From Lamellibrachia satsuma (lineage: Eukaryota > Annelida > Polychaeta > Sabellida > Siboglinidae), in contig BSQZ01000070.1 of assembly GCA_033239005.1 (NCBI GenBank), positions 2,169,617-2,233,616 on the forward strand: a stretch of DNA of 64,000 nt. Reading direction: 5' to 3'. Under the pieces are notes generated by a model. That model had not been told where the DNA came from and did no database searches. It saw only the letters and a program-made list of their open reading frames with translations. Shown here in pieces: positions 54,101 to 57,334 of this stretch. Position 1 is the stretch's first letter, and each line of letters opens with the position of its first letter. The position numbers and the translations under genes are program-made.

Positions 54101-55283
54101 TACATTTTCTCCCCTGGTTGGTTCTAGTACGTGCTGAGTAAGAAAGCTATCCTGGATTAAACATAGAAATTGTTGATCCTCAATCCCTGTGCTCTCTAGA
54201 GAATTCCATTGTATGTGTCCATGGTTAAAATCTCCCATTATGATACATTCCCCTTCACTAACTTCCTTTATAGCGTTTTTTATTTTTGTGTTGTCCTCTT
54301 CGTTTATGTTTGAACTTCGGTAAACTAATCCAATAGTTAATTTTGAATTTCCTGAAACAATTTTGCACCAAACAGCTTCATCGCAATCTGTTTCCCTTTC
54401 TAGTTTTATTTCATAAGCCTGAATAGATTCTTTAACATATAAAATAACTCCCCCGCCCCTTCTTCCAATTCGATCTTTCCTAAACATTACGTATCCTGTC
54501 AGTCCTAATTCAGCATCTGTTATATCTACGTTGGCCCATGATTCAGTTATACCAATTATGTGAGGGTCAGTATCTTCTACCATAATGTTTAATTCGTTTT
54601 TCTTATTTACTATGCTCCTTGCATTTAAACATACGCATCTATAACCTTTTTCAGAGATGTTTTTTGGATGATTTGATATTGGTTTATCTGTGCTAGTGGC
54701 CTCTTGTTCTGCTTGAGACACCTCTAGGTAACCCCCCTGCACTTCTAGTTTAAAGAATGTTTACTTCCAAAAATATTTGTCATTGTACCCAAGTCGCTAT
54801 CTACTGCTGCTGAAAGTTTATCCGCGAATACTGCCGCCCCCTTTCCACTTAAATGAAGCCCATCCTTCATGTACATATCAGCCCTCCCAACAAAACTTCC
54901 CCATAAATCCACATATCCAACTTCCTCTTCCCTACACAGCCTCTGGACTAACATGTTAATTGCCATCCCCCGACAATTTCGATATTTGTGACACCTCCTG
55001 CCCATTACAGTAGACATTACATTAGTCTCATTAACTAATAATTATAGTGTTATGGGGGACTTATGTTTATTGTAAAGAAGCTTCTTTCGTATGGCATATA
55101 ATGAGGCTTCGTCTTCACTGACAACACTATATATCATCAGACATCAGTATTTGTGAATGGGCGATATTAAGTCAATACGGCGAAAAATTACCTCGTCTCC
55201 GCACAAGAAAAAAGACCGACTCTTTCCATTTGTTCTAACTCAGGAAGCATTTCTTCAATGCTCTGTTGAACGAATTCCGCCAT
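18860..55283 (-). CDS. UTP6: UTP6, small-subunit processome component, 22 coding exons
   Basis: UTP6 is a HAT-repeat (half-a-TPR) nucleolar protein of the U3 snoRNP/small-subunit processome and acts in early 18S pre-rRNA cleavage. Exons on the - strand in order are 55283-55192, 51211-51127, 50710-50669, 49742-49671, 49004-48984, 48616-48569, 46289-46226, 45158-45040, 44498-44466, 43141-43097, 42329-42248, 42059-41978, 41114-41008, 39698-39627, 27907-27837, 24304-24227, 23755-23570, 22457-22374, 21835-21729, 20195-20129, 19975-19903 and 19017-18860. They sum to 1788 nt, 595 residues plus stop (human UTP6 is about 597). Every junction keeps frame. The N-terminus has the UTP6-family pattern (MAEFVQQSIEEMLPELEQ, then VGLFSCAE), and the C-terminus ends MQTGHL. 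Intron 14 is 11.7 kb; most introns hold minisatellites or transposons. Exons 15 and 18 have their ends amplified in tandem. Confidence 0.96.
19205..19425. repeat. ~39-bp minisatellite in UTP6 intron 21
   Basis: Units of AGTAATACAAGTTACTGTAC plus TCACAAGATACTCTC; about five copies. Confidence 0.85.
19690..19836. repeat. 28-bp minisatellite in UTP6 intron 21
   Basis: Five near-identical copies of CTACAAGTAAATCAGG plus ACAAACAACAAG. Confidence 0.95.
19903..19975 (-). CDS. UTP6: UTP6 exon 21
   Basis: Encodes ATSKIKRLRRAYEDALGEYG and SSDT, a HAT helix. Phase 1. Confidence 0.93.
20129..20195 (-). CDS. UTP6: UTP6 exon 20
   Basis: Encodes LSSSKPLSVDFFRKYLEIEQ and AQ. The SVDFFRK motif is a UTP6 signature. 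Confidence 0.93.
20290..21180 (+). pseudogene. Non-LTR reverse transcriptase remnant in UTP6 intron 19
   Basis: In pieces across frames the + strand shows GQSGFRHGCSIEDVIS, a motif A remnant (HAFDTIRRDKLITVLESF), MLLAETTLEP, GTPHEV (from the usual GTPQGD), VVYLEAALHDLR, then AHADDVDFIS (from YADD), and a C-terminal LYNAFIVPVLTYNMGMWGLT. These identify a LINE-type polymerase of a different clade from the CR1/L2-like copies elsewhere; the clade is uncertain. Stops, frameshifts and the damaged catalytic motifs show that it is dead. It is antisense to UTP6. Confidence 0.75.
21438..21452. repeat. Short (AT)n run
   Basis: AT dinucleotides, about 15 bp. Confidence 0.8.
21607..21656. repeat. (AT)n microsatellite
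   Basis: About 50 bp of AT with one AC interruption, in UTP6 intron 19. Confidence 0.92.
21729..21835 (-). CDS. UTP6: UTP6 exon 19
   Basis: Encodes VKVSVVAKECYLEWAVQQHD and ITFVRQLYRQ. Phase 2 at GGCA|GTGAGT. Confidence 0.9.
21985..22373 (-). repeat. Exon-end/donor tandem array after UTP6 exon 18
   Basis: 64-bp units (one of 67), each repeating the last 45 nt of exon 18 and its donor. On the - strand a unit reads TTACTCAACAGTACAGATGA, CACGGCCACTGAGG, CCCTCCTCCAG|GTAACT. Intact CCAG|GTAACT donors begin at 22257, 22193, 22129, 22065 and 21998 in addition to the real one at 22373; one unit near 22300 has lost its donor. Each unit still encodes LLNSTDDTATEALLQ in the exon's frame, against LLNSTDNAATETLLQ in the exon. 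Confidence 0.92.
22374..22457 (-). CDS. UTP6: UTP6 exon 18
   Basis: Encodes DWLPLWNIIFPWCLLNSTDN and AATETLLQ. Donor CCAG|GTAACT. The last 43-45 nt and the donor are the founder of the 64-bp array at 21985-22373. Confidence 0.9.
22640..23227. repeat. 43-bp minisatellite in UTP6 intron 17
   Basis: + strand unit ACAATAACAGTATAACATGA, CTTCTTCCTTGTTGGTACGTTGT with diverged units toward 23200 (ACAATGACGG, CACAACTTGTTCCATG). One more unit lies beyond the SINE at 23507-23560. Up to 201 codons open on the - strand are read-through. Confidence 0.93.
23228..23506 (-). mobile_element. tRNA-derived SINE inserted inside the 43-bp array
   Basis: Read on the - strand it starts with a tRNA-like head: GGCCTAGTGGTTAAGG (box A region) and GTGAGTTCAAGACC (box B region), the pol III promoter of such elements. 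The body holds TTTACCCTACTTTGCCTCAG and CTACTCAGCTG, a block resembling the widely conserved Nin-DC-type SINE core. The end is CTTTACCTTTACC. Direct repeats ATTCCGTGTTTG (23216-23227) and ATTCCATGTTTG (23507-23518) flank it as target site duplications. About 30 nt present in the copy at 40248 are missing here. Confidence 0.85.
23570..23755 (-). CDS. UTP6: UTP6 exon 17
   Basis: Encodes LAVLKSRGAEAEMERVSGLA, VAVWTQRLDLLIL and CLDTALQTIREN, one HAT repeat and the start of the next. The acceptor TTAG at 23756 is required for frame; the CAG 7 nt later would give a stop. Confidence 0.9.
24080..24166. repeat. (AT)n microsatellite, ~85 bp
   Basis: Pure AT run in UTP6 intron 16. Confidence 0.97.
24227..24304 (-). 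CDS. UTP6: UTP6 exon 16
   Basis: Encodes ASAKCMDVFNNAFRHGRLSE and AVVCDW. Donor CTGG|GTGAGT, phase 0. Confidence 0.9.
24310..25180. other. UTP6 intron 15, no feature recognised
   Basis: AT-rich sequence. No coding or RNA feature was seen. Confidence 0.5.
25186..25362. repeat. 12-bp minisatellite (CACATACAACAC)n
   Basis: About 15 copies with CAGATACAACAC variants. ORFs of 68-98 codons on both strands are read-through. Confidence 0.95.
25440..26455 (+). pseudogene. LINE 3' fragment in UTP6 intron 15
   Basis: The + strand reads IRDLGFVTDADLSMASQVAN and SCRSAYYHLARI then KCLVHAFATSHIDDGDAM, the (L)GV.FD..L.M..QV....S.YFHLR.I and LVHAF..S.LDY.N landmarks of jockey-superfamily LINEs. Further on, VEHFTSHTMERQESRTVQKD matches the usual C-terminal LP..LR.A.....FK..LK. 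The 3' UTR ends in TTTAAATAAAGTTATTATTAT, a typical polyadenylation-signal/short-repeat tail. Frameshifted, truncated and dead. A small GCTCCCTTGTA run (25945-26022) interrupts the coding part. Confidence 0.78.
26456..26875. other. UTP6 intron 15, no feature recognised
   Basis: No gene or repeat identified. Confidence 0.5.
26876..27475. repeat. Decayed array of exon-15-like units
   Basis: Loose repetition of TGTACAATGTGACATGACTT. A clear diverged exon-end copy lies at 26914-26975: on the - strand it has TCTAGAGAAACTTC, then ATCAG|GTGAGTCATG. Related CACCTGGT words recur near 27480. Confidence 0.7.
27476..27836 (-). repeat. 72-bp exon-15/donor tandem array
   Basis: Four full 72-bp units follow exon 15. 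On the - strand each reads GTGAGTCATGTCACATTGTA, CGTGAAGTCATG, TCTAGAGAGACTTC, TGTCTGCTGGTG, ATGTTTCTTACCAG. Donors (first base) are at 27836, 27764, 27692, 27620 and, as GTGGGT, 27548. The unit is as long as the exon's 24 codons and is open, giving VSHVTLYVKSCLERLQSAGD plus VSYQ per unit, alignable to the exon itself. Confidence 0.93.
27837..27907 (-). CDS. UTP6: UTP6 exon 15
   Basis: Encodes KMWTMYMTSCLERLLSAGDV and SYQ, aligned to the MW..Y..FCLER helix of UTP6. The first of five donors (CCAG|GTGAGT) lies at 27836. The exon is the head unit of the 72-bp array that follows, so the true 3' end could vary. Confidence 0.88.
28090..29080. repeat. 39-bp minisatellite, ~25 copies, UTP6 intron 14
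   Basis: Unit GAAAGTACTGACAGCTGTGA, ATGAGACACTGGGGTCTGA, with CTGGG/CTGAG and GTAAACTAG/GTGAATGAG alternatives arranged in blocks. The period is a multiple of three; ORFs on both strands are read-through. Confidence 0.95.
29081..29724. other. UTP6 intron 14 spacer
   Basis: No gene recognised. Short CATTTAGCCTGCTG repeats at about 29490-29535. Confidence 0.5.
29740..31037. repeat. 26-bp minisatellite, ~50 copies, with higher-order structure
   Basis: Unit TAGTGTTGGTCTGATAGG plus AAACTAAT or AAACTAAA. Marker variants (GATCTGGTAGG, GGCATGATAGG) recur in the same order at about 30315-30420 and 30705-30800, a period of about 390 bp (15 units). Confidence 0.95.
31198..32062. repeat. 27-bp minisatellite, ~31 copies
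   Basis: Unit TCTCAGTCTGATGTGCCAAC, TCTTCTT. It is a multiple of three without stops, so several frames on both strands stay open (up to 248 codons on -, 9-residue repeat such as EELAHQTEK). No promoter or splice context was seen; treated as read-through. Confidence 0.93.
32069..32290 (-). pseudogene. LINE fragment (same family as 51790-55045)
   Basis: The - strand reads SKVLELADNTKLFHKI, DELVKWYDKWNMLCSFRKCK and CLISG. This corresponds to KFADDTKLFRKV...LVKWS.KWQMLFNFGKCKCLHTG in the fuller copy. The catalytic ADD is altered to ADN. Both ends are missing. Confidence 0.8.
32300..33060. other. UTP6 intron 14, mixed sequence
   Basis: No gene recognised. A short decayed run of CTGTCTGGTGACACTGACTG words occurs at about 32870-32985. 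Confidence 0.5.
33079..33537 (+). CDS. Possible nested gene: small single-pass membrane protein
   Basis: A 152-codon ORF antisense to UTP6 inside its intron 14. It opens with ATG in a favourable context (A at -3, in-frame stop 27 bp upstream). Residues 6-30 form one hydrophobic segment (VFVFGVIVPALITVAIFIGF, LLCWF), followed by positive residues (K..L..H..KQH), which predicts N-out/C-in. The tail is rich in Cys, Ser and Asp/Glu with about 13 Cys and no recognised domain. Unlike the repeat ORFs around it, its composition is non-repetitive. It could be a real small gene, a terminal exon of a longer one, or chance. Confidence 0.4.
   Translation: MTLPQVFVFGVIVPALITVAIFIGFLLCWFKLGLSDHFIKQHSNGTTRGQQSACSSDSLCDVTGSTSCGSDVHHSVCLHKVNIIDDVSCINDRDKTTTEVCSVNVVRTNQGGSCPLGASASDCSCSQTAHISYCSSSDNYGHVVPSVPTPSR
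33690..34010. repeat. Diverged ~22-40-bp repeat (GTGTATCAAAACCAG)
   Basis: Irregular repetition of GTGTATCAAAACCAGCAAG words. Confidence 0.7.
34011..34690. other. UTP6 intron 14, no feature recognised
   Basis: Nothing identified. Confidence 0.5.
34947..36215 (-). pseudogene. LINE, 5'-truncated reverse transcriptase (L2/Daphne-like), UTP6 intron 14
   Basis: From 36215 down: TNYRPVSLL-type start, SQYGFRTNMSTSHIALTEL, VTISVFIDLKKAFDRINHNL (motif A), a CGVPQGSILGPKLFVLYVND motif B stretch near 35815-35760, ILFADDTNIFCS (catalytic ADD) near 35730, NKTNFMLFGN-like block, VTKFLGILIDDKLNWKEHI, and a C-terminal KLWNLIQ...FKKEYKKLLF ending at TAG 34949-34947. Several frameshifts break it. It is 5'-truncated, as is usual for LINE inserts. 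The family is clearly distinct from the 51.8-55.0 kb element. Clade assignment is tentative. Confidence 0.82.
36225..36365 (-). pseudogene. ISXO2/Merlin-type transposase fragment
   Basis: The - strand reads GGFDNNGRIFVEIDESYFYH then QKYHRGRVNIGEWVFGAVD. The VEIDES.F..RKYHRGR...WVFG pattern is the conserved start of the IS1595/ISXO2-like DDE domain used by Merlin elements, with its first catalytic Asp. Only this piece is clear; it abuts the truncated LINE end. Confidence 0.7.
36717..37236 (-). pseudogene. hAT-type transposase C-terminal fragment
   Basis: The - strand (37070 to 36717) reads PLKDLAAVKLGILAIRHSSS, HCERIFSTVRKNRMDQRASL and DTLEALLILKS, the hAT dimerisation region (S..CERVFS......R..L....L..LL.LK). 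An upstream Lys/Arg-rich stretch lies in another frame to 37236. No catalytic upstream domain was recovered, so it is a remnant. Confidence 0.72.
37237..38206. other. UTP6 intron 14, no gene recognised
   Basis: Paired ATTCCGTAACAAATACG and ACTCCGTAACAAAATG words at 37288-37370 may be a transposon end. A near-perfect 43-bp direct repeat (GCCATTGATGCRTGTAGTG...) lies at about 38106-38175. Confidence 0.45.
38207..39582. mobile_element. Non-autonomous hAT-like element, ~1.38 kb
   Basis: Left end ATAGTGCCCTCCACGGGCC and right end (reverse complement) CTAATGCCCTGCACAGGCC form imperfect terminal inverted repeats. TAGCTGCT at 38199-38206 and 39583-39590 is an 8-bp target duplication, the hAT size. 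Both subterminal zones are packed with GGCCCAGGCCCGGCC-type words, a known habit of hAT elements. No transposase ORF lies inside. The right end is 36 bp from the UTP6 exon 14 donor. Confidence 0.8.
39627..39698 (-). CDS. UTP6: UTP6 exon 14
   Basis: Encodes TAMQQAQERCFAVYDEAVQC and LDT. It matches the ERC.AVY.EAV motif of UTP6. The donor ACTG|GTCAGT is weak. A hAT-like element ends 36 bp into the intron. Confidence 0.9.
39817..40105. repeat. 42-bp minisatellite, ~7 copies, UTP6 intron 13
   Basis: Unit GTGGGCCCATGTTTACACTG, GAGGTGGAAGTG, TTGCACTGAA. Open in several frames; not a gene. Confidence 0.95.
40248..40564 (-). mobile_element. tRNA-derived SINE, fuller copy
   Basis: Same family as 23228-23506. 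On the - strand: CGTGGCCTAGTGGTTAAG head, GCGAGTTCAAGACCC box B region, TTTACCCTACTTTGCCTCAG core, then CAGCTGCAAATGAGTAC and the stretch missing from the other copy, and the CTTTACCTCTACC end. CCAATTG repeats at 40241-40247 and 40565-40571 are a likely short target duplication. It sits in UTP6 intron 13 in the same direction as the gene. Confidence 0.85.
41008..41114 (-). CDS. UTP6: UTP6 exon 13
   Basis: Encodes VQECHPHSELTWDALARRHL and a Thr/Asp-rich stretch. The TTCCAG acceptor at 41115 keeps frame; a CAG 7 nt downstream would break it. Phase 1. Confidence 0.88.
41278..41712. repeat. 26-bp minisatellite, ~16 copies, UTP6 intron 12
   Basis: Unit TATGTCCGTTGTGTGGTG, CTATTGGC with TATATCC, TATGTAAG and TATGTCTG variants. 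Overlapping ORFs of 71-296 codons here are read-through. Confidence 0.95.
41978..42059 (-). CDS. UTP6: UTP6 exon 12
   Basis: Encodes DDVEFWISFLPVCRLFHMDH and IEEDILRE. Phase 2, donor CGGGA|GTAAGT. Confidence 0.9.
42138..42215. repeat. Short 3-copy repeat
   Basis: CAGGGCCAATGGTGTTTGTG three to four times, in UTP6 intron 11. Confidence 0.85.
42248..42329 (-). CDS. UTP6: UTP6 exon 11
   Basis: Encodes ETKEATDAVLQGGVALVVFK and KAMEAFP. Phase 1. Confidence 0.9.
42520..43042. repeat. 28-bp minisatellite, ~18 copies, with trimer pattern
   Basis: Unit AGTATAGGGAAGTGAATG plus AAGTGAATGG. A G/A marker (ATGGAGTAT or ATGAAGTAT) mostly cycles G-G-A, giving an 84-bp higher-order unit. It lies in UTP6 intron 10. 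Confidence 0.94.
43097..43141 (-). CDS. UTP6: UTP6 exon 10
   Basis: A 45-nt exon, LLQRKKVLGMNSSKT, in the variable charged linker of UTP6. Boundaries are GTTAACAG and GTGAGA. Confidence 0.85.
43245..44352. repeat. 60-bp dimeric minisatellite, ~19 copies, UTP6 intron 9
   Basis: Each 60-bp unit is two related 30-mers: GCATGTCAAACAGTGTGTGG, TGCACAGAGT and GCATGTCATACAGTGCATGG, TGCAAAGAGT. A rare junction (GTGCATGTCAAAAAGTGTG) occurs at about 43776 and 44216, marking a ~440-bp duplicated block. ORFs up to 375 codons on both strands are read-through. Confidence 0.96.
44466..44498 (-). CDS. UTP6: UTP6 exon 9
   Basis: A 33-nt exon, YFRMELLNCEK, the conserved YFRMEL helix. Confidence 0.93.
44785..44925. 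repeat. ~28-bp repeat, 4-5 copies, UTP6 intron 8
   Basis: Units of GTGTCACCAGTGCACTGACAG with TAGTTG/TAGATT links. A similar word (TTGGTGTCATGACAGCAGTG) lies beside the exon 8 donor. Confidence 0.75.
45040..45158 (-). CDS. UTP6: UTP6 exon 8
   Basis: Encodes LWVLAAKWELEKNMFMDNAR, SLLQRGLRF and KKLWLE, a full HAT repeat. Donor CGAG|GTACTC, phase 0. Confidence 0.93.
45486..46212. repeat. 49-bp minisatellite, ~15 copies, UTP6 intron 7
   Basis: Unit CGCTAGCCAGGGGTGGTGGC, AGTACTACAGTGCCCCTGGC, AGACATCCT. It has the same length and family as the array at 10520-11835 in the KLHL gene, with fixed differences (GTGGCAGTACT against GTAGTAGCACT; GTGCCCCTGG against GTACCCCCGG). Confidence 0.97.
46226..46289 (-). 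CDS. UTP6: UTP6 exon 7
   Basis: Encodes GERVSVGRLFTKMLQIHSRQ and P. Phase 1 donor CCTG|GTAGGT. The 49-bp array begins 14 bp beyond this donor. Confidence 0.92.
46340..46570. repeat. 25-bp minisatellite, ~9 copies, UTP6 intron 6
   Basis: Unit ACACATCTAAACATGGGTGT, AATGA with GGAGTAAT and GAGGGTAATC variants. Confidence 0.92.
47423..48096. mobile_element. piggyBac-like non-autonomous element nested in the hAT-like element
   Basis: Left end TTAACCCATTAGACCCCA; right end inverted TTAACCTATTAGGCCCCA. These make a 16/18-match terminal repeat including TTAA, the piggyBac target. The interior (about 670 bp) is non-coding. Confidence 0.82.
48205..48275. repeat. GATTTAAATC palindromic cluster
   Basis: Four ATTTAAATC words ending in ATTTAAATCAAACAACCCTG, which looks like a transposon terminus. 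No partner end was found. Confidence 0.5.
48569..48616 (-). CDS. UTP6: UTP6 exon 6
   Basis: A 48-nt exon encoding DDVKLWLSHIEFCKSM, a HAT-repeat helix with the W..Y/H..F signature. Confidence 0.93.
48984..49004 (-). CDS. UTP6: UTP6 exon 5, 21-nt microexon
   Basis: Seven codons, LACLRFQ, between CTCTTGCAG and GTAAGT. It fills exactly the gap between exon 4 (RMFK) and exon 6 (DDVKLW); without it the first HAT helix would be short. Confidence 0.85.
49098..49395. repeat. 26-bp minisatellite, ~11 copies, UTP6 intron 4
   Basis: Unit TTGGTTCATGCAACAGCATG, TGATCA; four copies carry CACGTGATC. Each unit has an ATTGG (inverted CCAAT) word and a CATGTG or CACGTG E-box core. Confidence 0.95.
49671..49742 (-). 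CDS. UTP6: UTP6 exon 4
   Basis: A 72-nt exon encoding KTGYSFKKLEIDVAIVQRVH plus RMFK. The GYSFKK..EI....V.RV pattern is strongly conserved in UTP6. Confidence 0.93.
49885..50092. repeat. ~35-bp minisatellite, 6 copies, UTP6 intron 3
   Basis: Unit GGGCATAAACCAGTGATCTG, AAGAACTATAAYTAY. Confidence 0.93.
50100..50668. other. UTP6 intron 3 remainder
   Basis: A patch at 50455-50560 repeats GGAATTGA/GAATTGAATT words, possibly a subterminal zone of a hAT-like element. Otherwise nothing. Confidence 0.4.
50669..50710 (-). CDS. UTP6: UTP6 exon 3
   Basis: A 42-nt exon encoding YEINVMALVKKRRQ, flanked by TTTTCAG and GTAAGA. Confidence 0.92.
50865..51060. repeat. Irregular ~20-bp repeat, UTP6 intron 2
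   Basis: TGAGCCCAAAGTGATGATAA and TGAGCCCAATGTTGTGACA alternate about ten times. Confidence 0.88.
51127..51211 (-). CDS. UTP6: UTP6 exon 2
   Basis: Encodes TILKKRTGYEYKLRRRT then KEDYLQYIQ, the basic segment after the first helix. Ends in phase 0 at CCAG|GTACAG. Confidence 0.93.
51240..51780. other. UTP6 intron 1, distal part
   Basis: No gene or repeat recognised. Confidence 0.5.
51972..53126 (-). pseudogene. LINE ORF2 C-terminal part: reverse transcriptase
   Basis: Carries [33 protein letters not shown] (motif A), [20 protein letters not shown] (motif B) and LKFADDTKLFRKV (catalytic ADD), then NFGKCKCLHTGH, EKDLGVTISADMK, IVRPHLEYCIQAWRPY and TTLETRRLRGDQ. After KHSFS a second one-base shift near 51985 occurs; the true C-terminus (TINEWNKL, SVNMFKNKVDTYLRRAGYK) continues to a stop near 51870. 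Confidence 0.9.
53132..54742 (-). pseudogene. LINE ORF2 N-terminal part: endonuclease and start of RT
   Basis: Read from 54742 the frame has an APE-type endonuclease (CLNARSIVNK, GITESW, GGGVILYVK, GLVYRS, IIMGDFNH, LGNSDHN with the catalytic SDH) over about 230 residues, then a linker and the RT start (KSPGVDGIPPKLL, VPLEWKEANIIPL). The expected ..NYRPVSLTSV continues in another frame after about 53160, so a one-base shift separates it from the next block. The stop at 53132 is a consequence. Confidence 0.88.
54745..55017 (-). CDS. LINE ORF1 C-terminal part, SGNH-type esterase
   Basis: Encodes CREEEVGYVDLWGSFVGRAD and DGLHLSGKGAAVFADKL. The D..H of DGLHLS is the catalytic Asp-His pair of SGNH hydrolases, which many CR1/L2-group ORF1 proteins carry. 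The N-terminal Ser/Gly/Asn blocks are missing because the insert is 5'-truncated. An in-frame stop lies just upstream near 55047. Confidence 0.8.
   Translation of the reverse strand: MSTVMGRRCHKYRNCRGMAINMLVQRLCREEEVGYVDLWGSFVGRADMYMKDGLHLSGKGAAVFADKLSAAVDSDLGTMTNIFGSKHSLN
55192..55283 (-). CDS. UTP6: UTP6 exon 1 (start)
   Basis: ATG at 55283-55281. Encodes MAEFVQQSIEEMLPELEQ and VGLFSCAETR. Donor GACGAG|GTAATT, phase 2. The N-terminal helix marks the UTP6 family. Confidence 0.94.
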
Positions 55284-55540
55284 GATGCTAATTCCTGGAT
55301 CAAATTATCTTTCAAGATGAATTAAACATTTATAGCTAAACGAAACACGTTTTTAATTAAAAGGTAGACACTTCCTCCACCTACCGGTGCCTTCTTTTCA
55401 CATGGTTATAATATATTAGTTGTTTTTCGCCAAGTGGCGCCACTAGTCTGGCTAAGGGCCTATGGCAATATTTTTCATAAAAAATCTGCGTCAACTGCTC
55501 TCGTCTTTCATTAAGTGTGACTGTACAGAAAGAAAACACA
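55284..55540. other. UTP6 5' flank
   Basis: Sequence just upstream of the UTP6 start codon. A promoter is expected here, but no TATA or initiator can be assigned with confidence. Confidence 0.4.
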
Positions 55541-55544
55541 TTTC

Positions 55545-55815
55545 CAGGAAGTATCAGCCCTTGGGTCGCGATGATGAGAAGTTTCAGCAACTGGGTCGCG
55601 AGGATGGGAAGTTTCAGCCCCTGAGTCGCGAGGATGGGAAGTTTCAGCCATGCACTGGGTCGCGATGATGGGAAGTTTCAGCTTCTGGGTCGCGAGGATG
55701 GGAAGTTTCAGCCCTTCGGTCGTGAGGATGGGAAGTTTCAACCATTCGGTCGCGATGATGAGAAGTTTCAGCAACTGCATGGGTCGCGAGGATGGGAAGT
55801 TTCAGCCCTTGGGAC
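55545..55815. repeat. 30-bp minisatellite, block 1, upstream of UTP6
   Basis: Unit GGTCGCGAGGATGGGAAGTT, TCAGCCCTTG or TCAGCAACTG; about nine copies. ORFs in several frames are read-through. Confidence 0.94.
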
Positions 55816-55954
55816 GCTATATGGTAGCATGGTAAACTAATGGGTGATTAAGCTTTAATTACCCTTCTGTCTCAATCGAAGCTCCCCCTTTGTGAGATCC
55901 TAGATCGTTTTGCAAGAAACTCCGACGACTGCGCGACAACAGAGAATAACTTTC

Positions 55955-56395
55955 TTGGAAGTTTCAGCCTCTTGGTCGCGAGGATGGGAAGTTTCAGCCC
56001 TTCGGACGCGATGATGAGAAGTTTCAGCCACTGGGTCGCGATGATGGGAAGTTTCAGCCCCTGGATCACGAGGATGGGAAGTTGCAGCCACTGGGTCGCG
56101 AGAATGGGAAGTTTCAGCCCCTGGGTCGCGAGGATGGGAATTCAGTCCCTGGATCGCGAGGACGGGAAGTTTCAGCCACTGGATCGCGAAGATGGGAAGT
56201 TTCAGCCACTGGATCGCGAGGATGGGAAGTTTGTTTCAGTCCCTGGATCGTGAGGATGGGAAGTTTCAGGCCCTGGGTCGCAAGGATGGGAAGTTTCAGC
56301 CACTGGATCGCGAGGATGGGAAGTTTCAGCCACTGGATCGCGAGGATAGGAAGTTTCAGCCACTGGATCGCGAGGATGGAAAGTTTCTGGAACTC
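55955..56395. repeat. 30-bp minisatellite, block 2
   Basis: Same family as block 1: GGATCGCGAGGATGGGAAGT, TTCAGCCACT, about fifteen copies. It is separated from block 1 by about 140 bp of unrelated sequence. Confidence 0.94.
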
Positions 56396-56544
56396 AAGCA
56401 AGACCCCCGGACACGTGCCCAGCTAAAGGAAGGACGTCCCAGATTATGGACGTGTAATCACTATATCAAGTTAACTGTTTAGGAAAGGGGTGCTGAGAGA
56501 TAATGGCAGTGTGCGGTACCACTAATAAGGTGATGTGGTGCTTG

Positions 56545-56800
56545 GACGACTTGATCTCCCCCTCTACGCCCAACCTTAATTCTTCCCTCTCTCCCTTAAT
56601 TTCCCTCTCTCCCACATTCTCCCCCTCTCTCCCTTTCCCTCTCCCCCACCCTCCCCCTCTCACCCTCTCTCCCTCCCCATGCATCTGTCAGTCTGTCTGT
56701 CTCCTCTCCTCTCATCCATATCTCTCTGCCATCACCCCTTCCCCGCTCCCTCGCTCTCTCCACTCCCTCTTCCCTCCCTCTCGATCTATCTGGACTGGAA
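56545..56800. repeat. CT-rich low-complexity tract
   Basis: CCCTCTCTCCC-type polypyrimidine on the + strand. ORFs over it are compositional. Confidence 0.9.
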
Positions 56801-57097
56801 AGTTTATGTTATGGAAATATATATATTCGATCTTGACCTGGAACGATTTATATATGCTAGCGAAAATTATCTCATAAAAATACACATTATGGTAACATAA
56901 ATGCATCACTGACTCTTGTATGATTTCACATTCCTCTTGTATATACATACATTTCCGTTTTGTAAACACGTCAAATTATTTTCCGTATTTGGATTTTTAA
57001 TAAACAAGTAGGACAACACATTACAAGGACCGTGCACTCACTGAAATGATGTATACGGACCGCCAACCACAAAGGGGTCATCTCAAATCATGGCTGT

Positions 57098-57334
57098 ATG
57101 ACACTACACGACACCAGTGAACGAGAACAAATGAACTGTGATCGGGAAATAAACGACGTTTTTTCTCTGGGGGATACACCGATGTATTCGCTAAACGAAA
57201 CAGCTGCTACCACGCCCCCTAACAAAAACGATTTCGTACATCGGGGTTTTGAGATGGCGCCCAACCTAATTCGATTACTACCCCCAGTGGCAGTCATCAC
57301 GATCTGTACTCAGTCCCGCTGCCGCGTAGTGTAA
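57098..57334 (+). CDS. Unrecognised 78-codon ORF, possible first exon
   Basis: Non-repetitive ORF starting MTLHDTSEREQMNCDREIND and containing DVFSLGDTPMYSLNETAA and NLIRLLPPVAVITICTQSRC. A donor-like GTAGT|GTAAGG lies at about 57329, two codons before the TAA, so it could be a first exon of a gene that runs away from UTP6. No domain was recognised and no downstream exon was found. It may be chance. Confidence 0.25.
   Translation: MTLHDTSEREQMNCDREINDVFSLGDTPMYSLNETAATTPPNKNDFVHRGFEMAPNLIRLLPPVAVITICTQSRCRVV

Larger units (their letters stand above)
51790..55045 (-). mobile_element. CR1/L2-like LINE, 5'-truncated, UTP6 intron 1
   Basis: The best-preserved retrotransposon in the window, about 3.25 kb, in the same direction as UTP6. 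It holds the end of ORF1 (55017-54745), nearly all of ORF2 (54742-51870) and a short 3' region ending near 51790 in TTAACAAGATTTAACAAG-type repeats. Two frameshifts in ORF2 (near 53150 and 51985) kill it. Related decayed pieces lie at 32069-32290, 61705-62935 and 63020-64000. Confidence 0.88.

Noticed and set aside
56503..56900. ORF of 124 codons rich in Ser, Pro and Leu
   Set aside because: Encoded by a CT-rich low-complexity tract.
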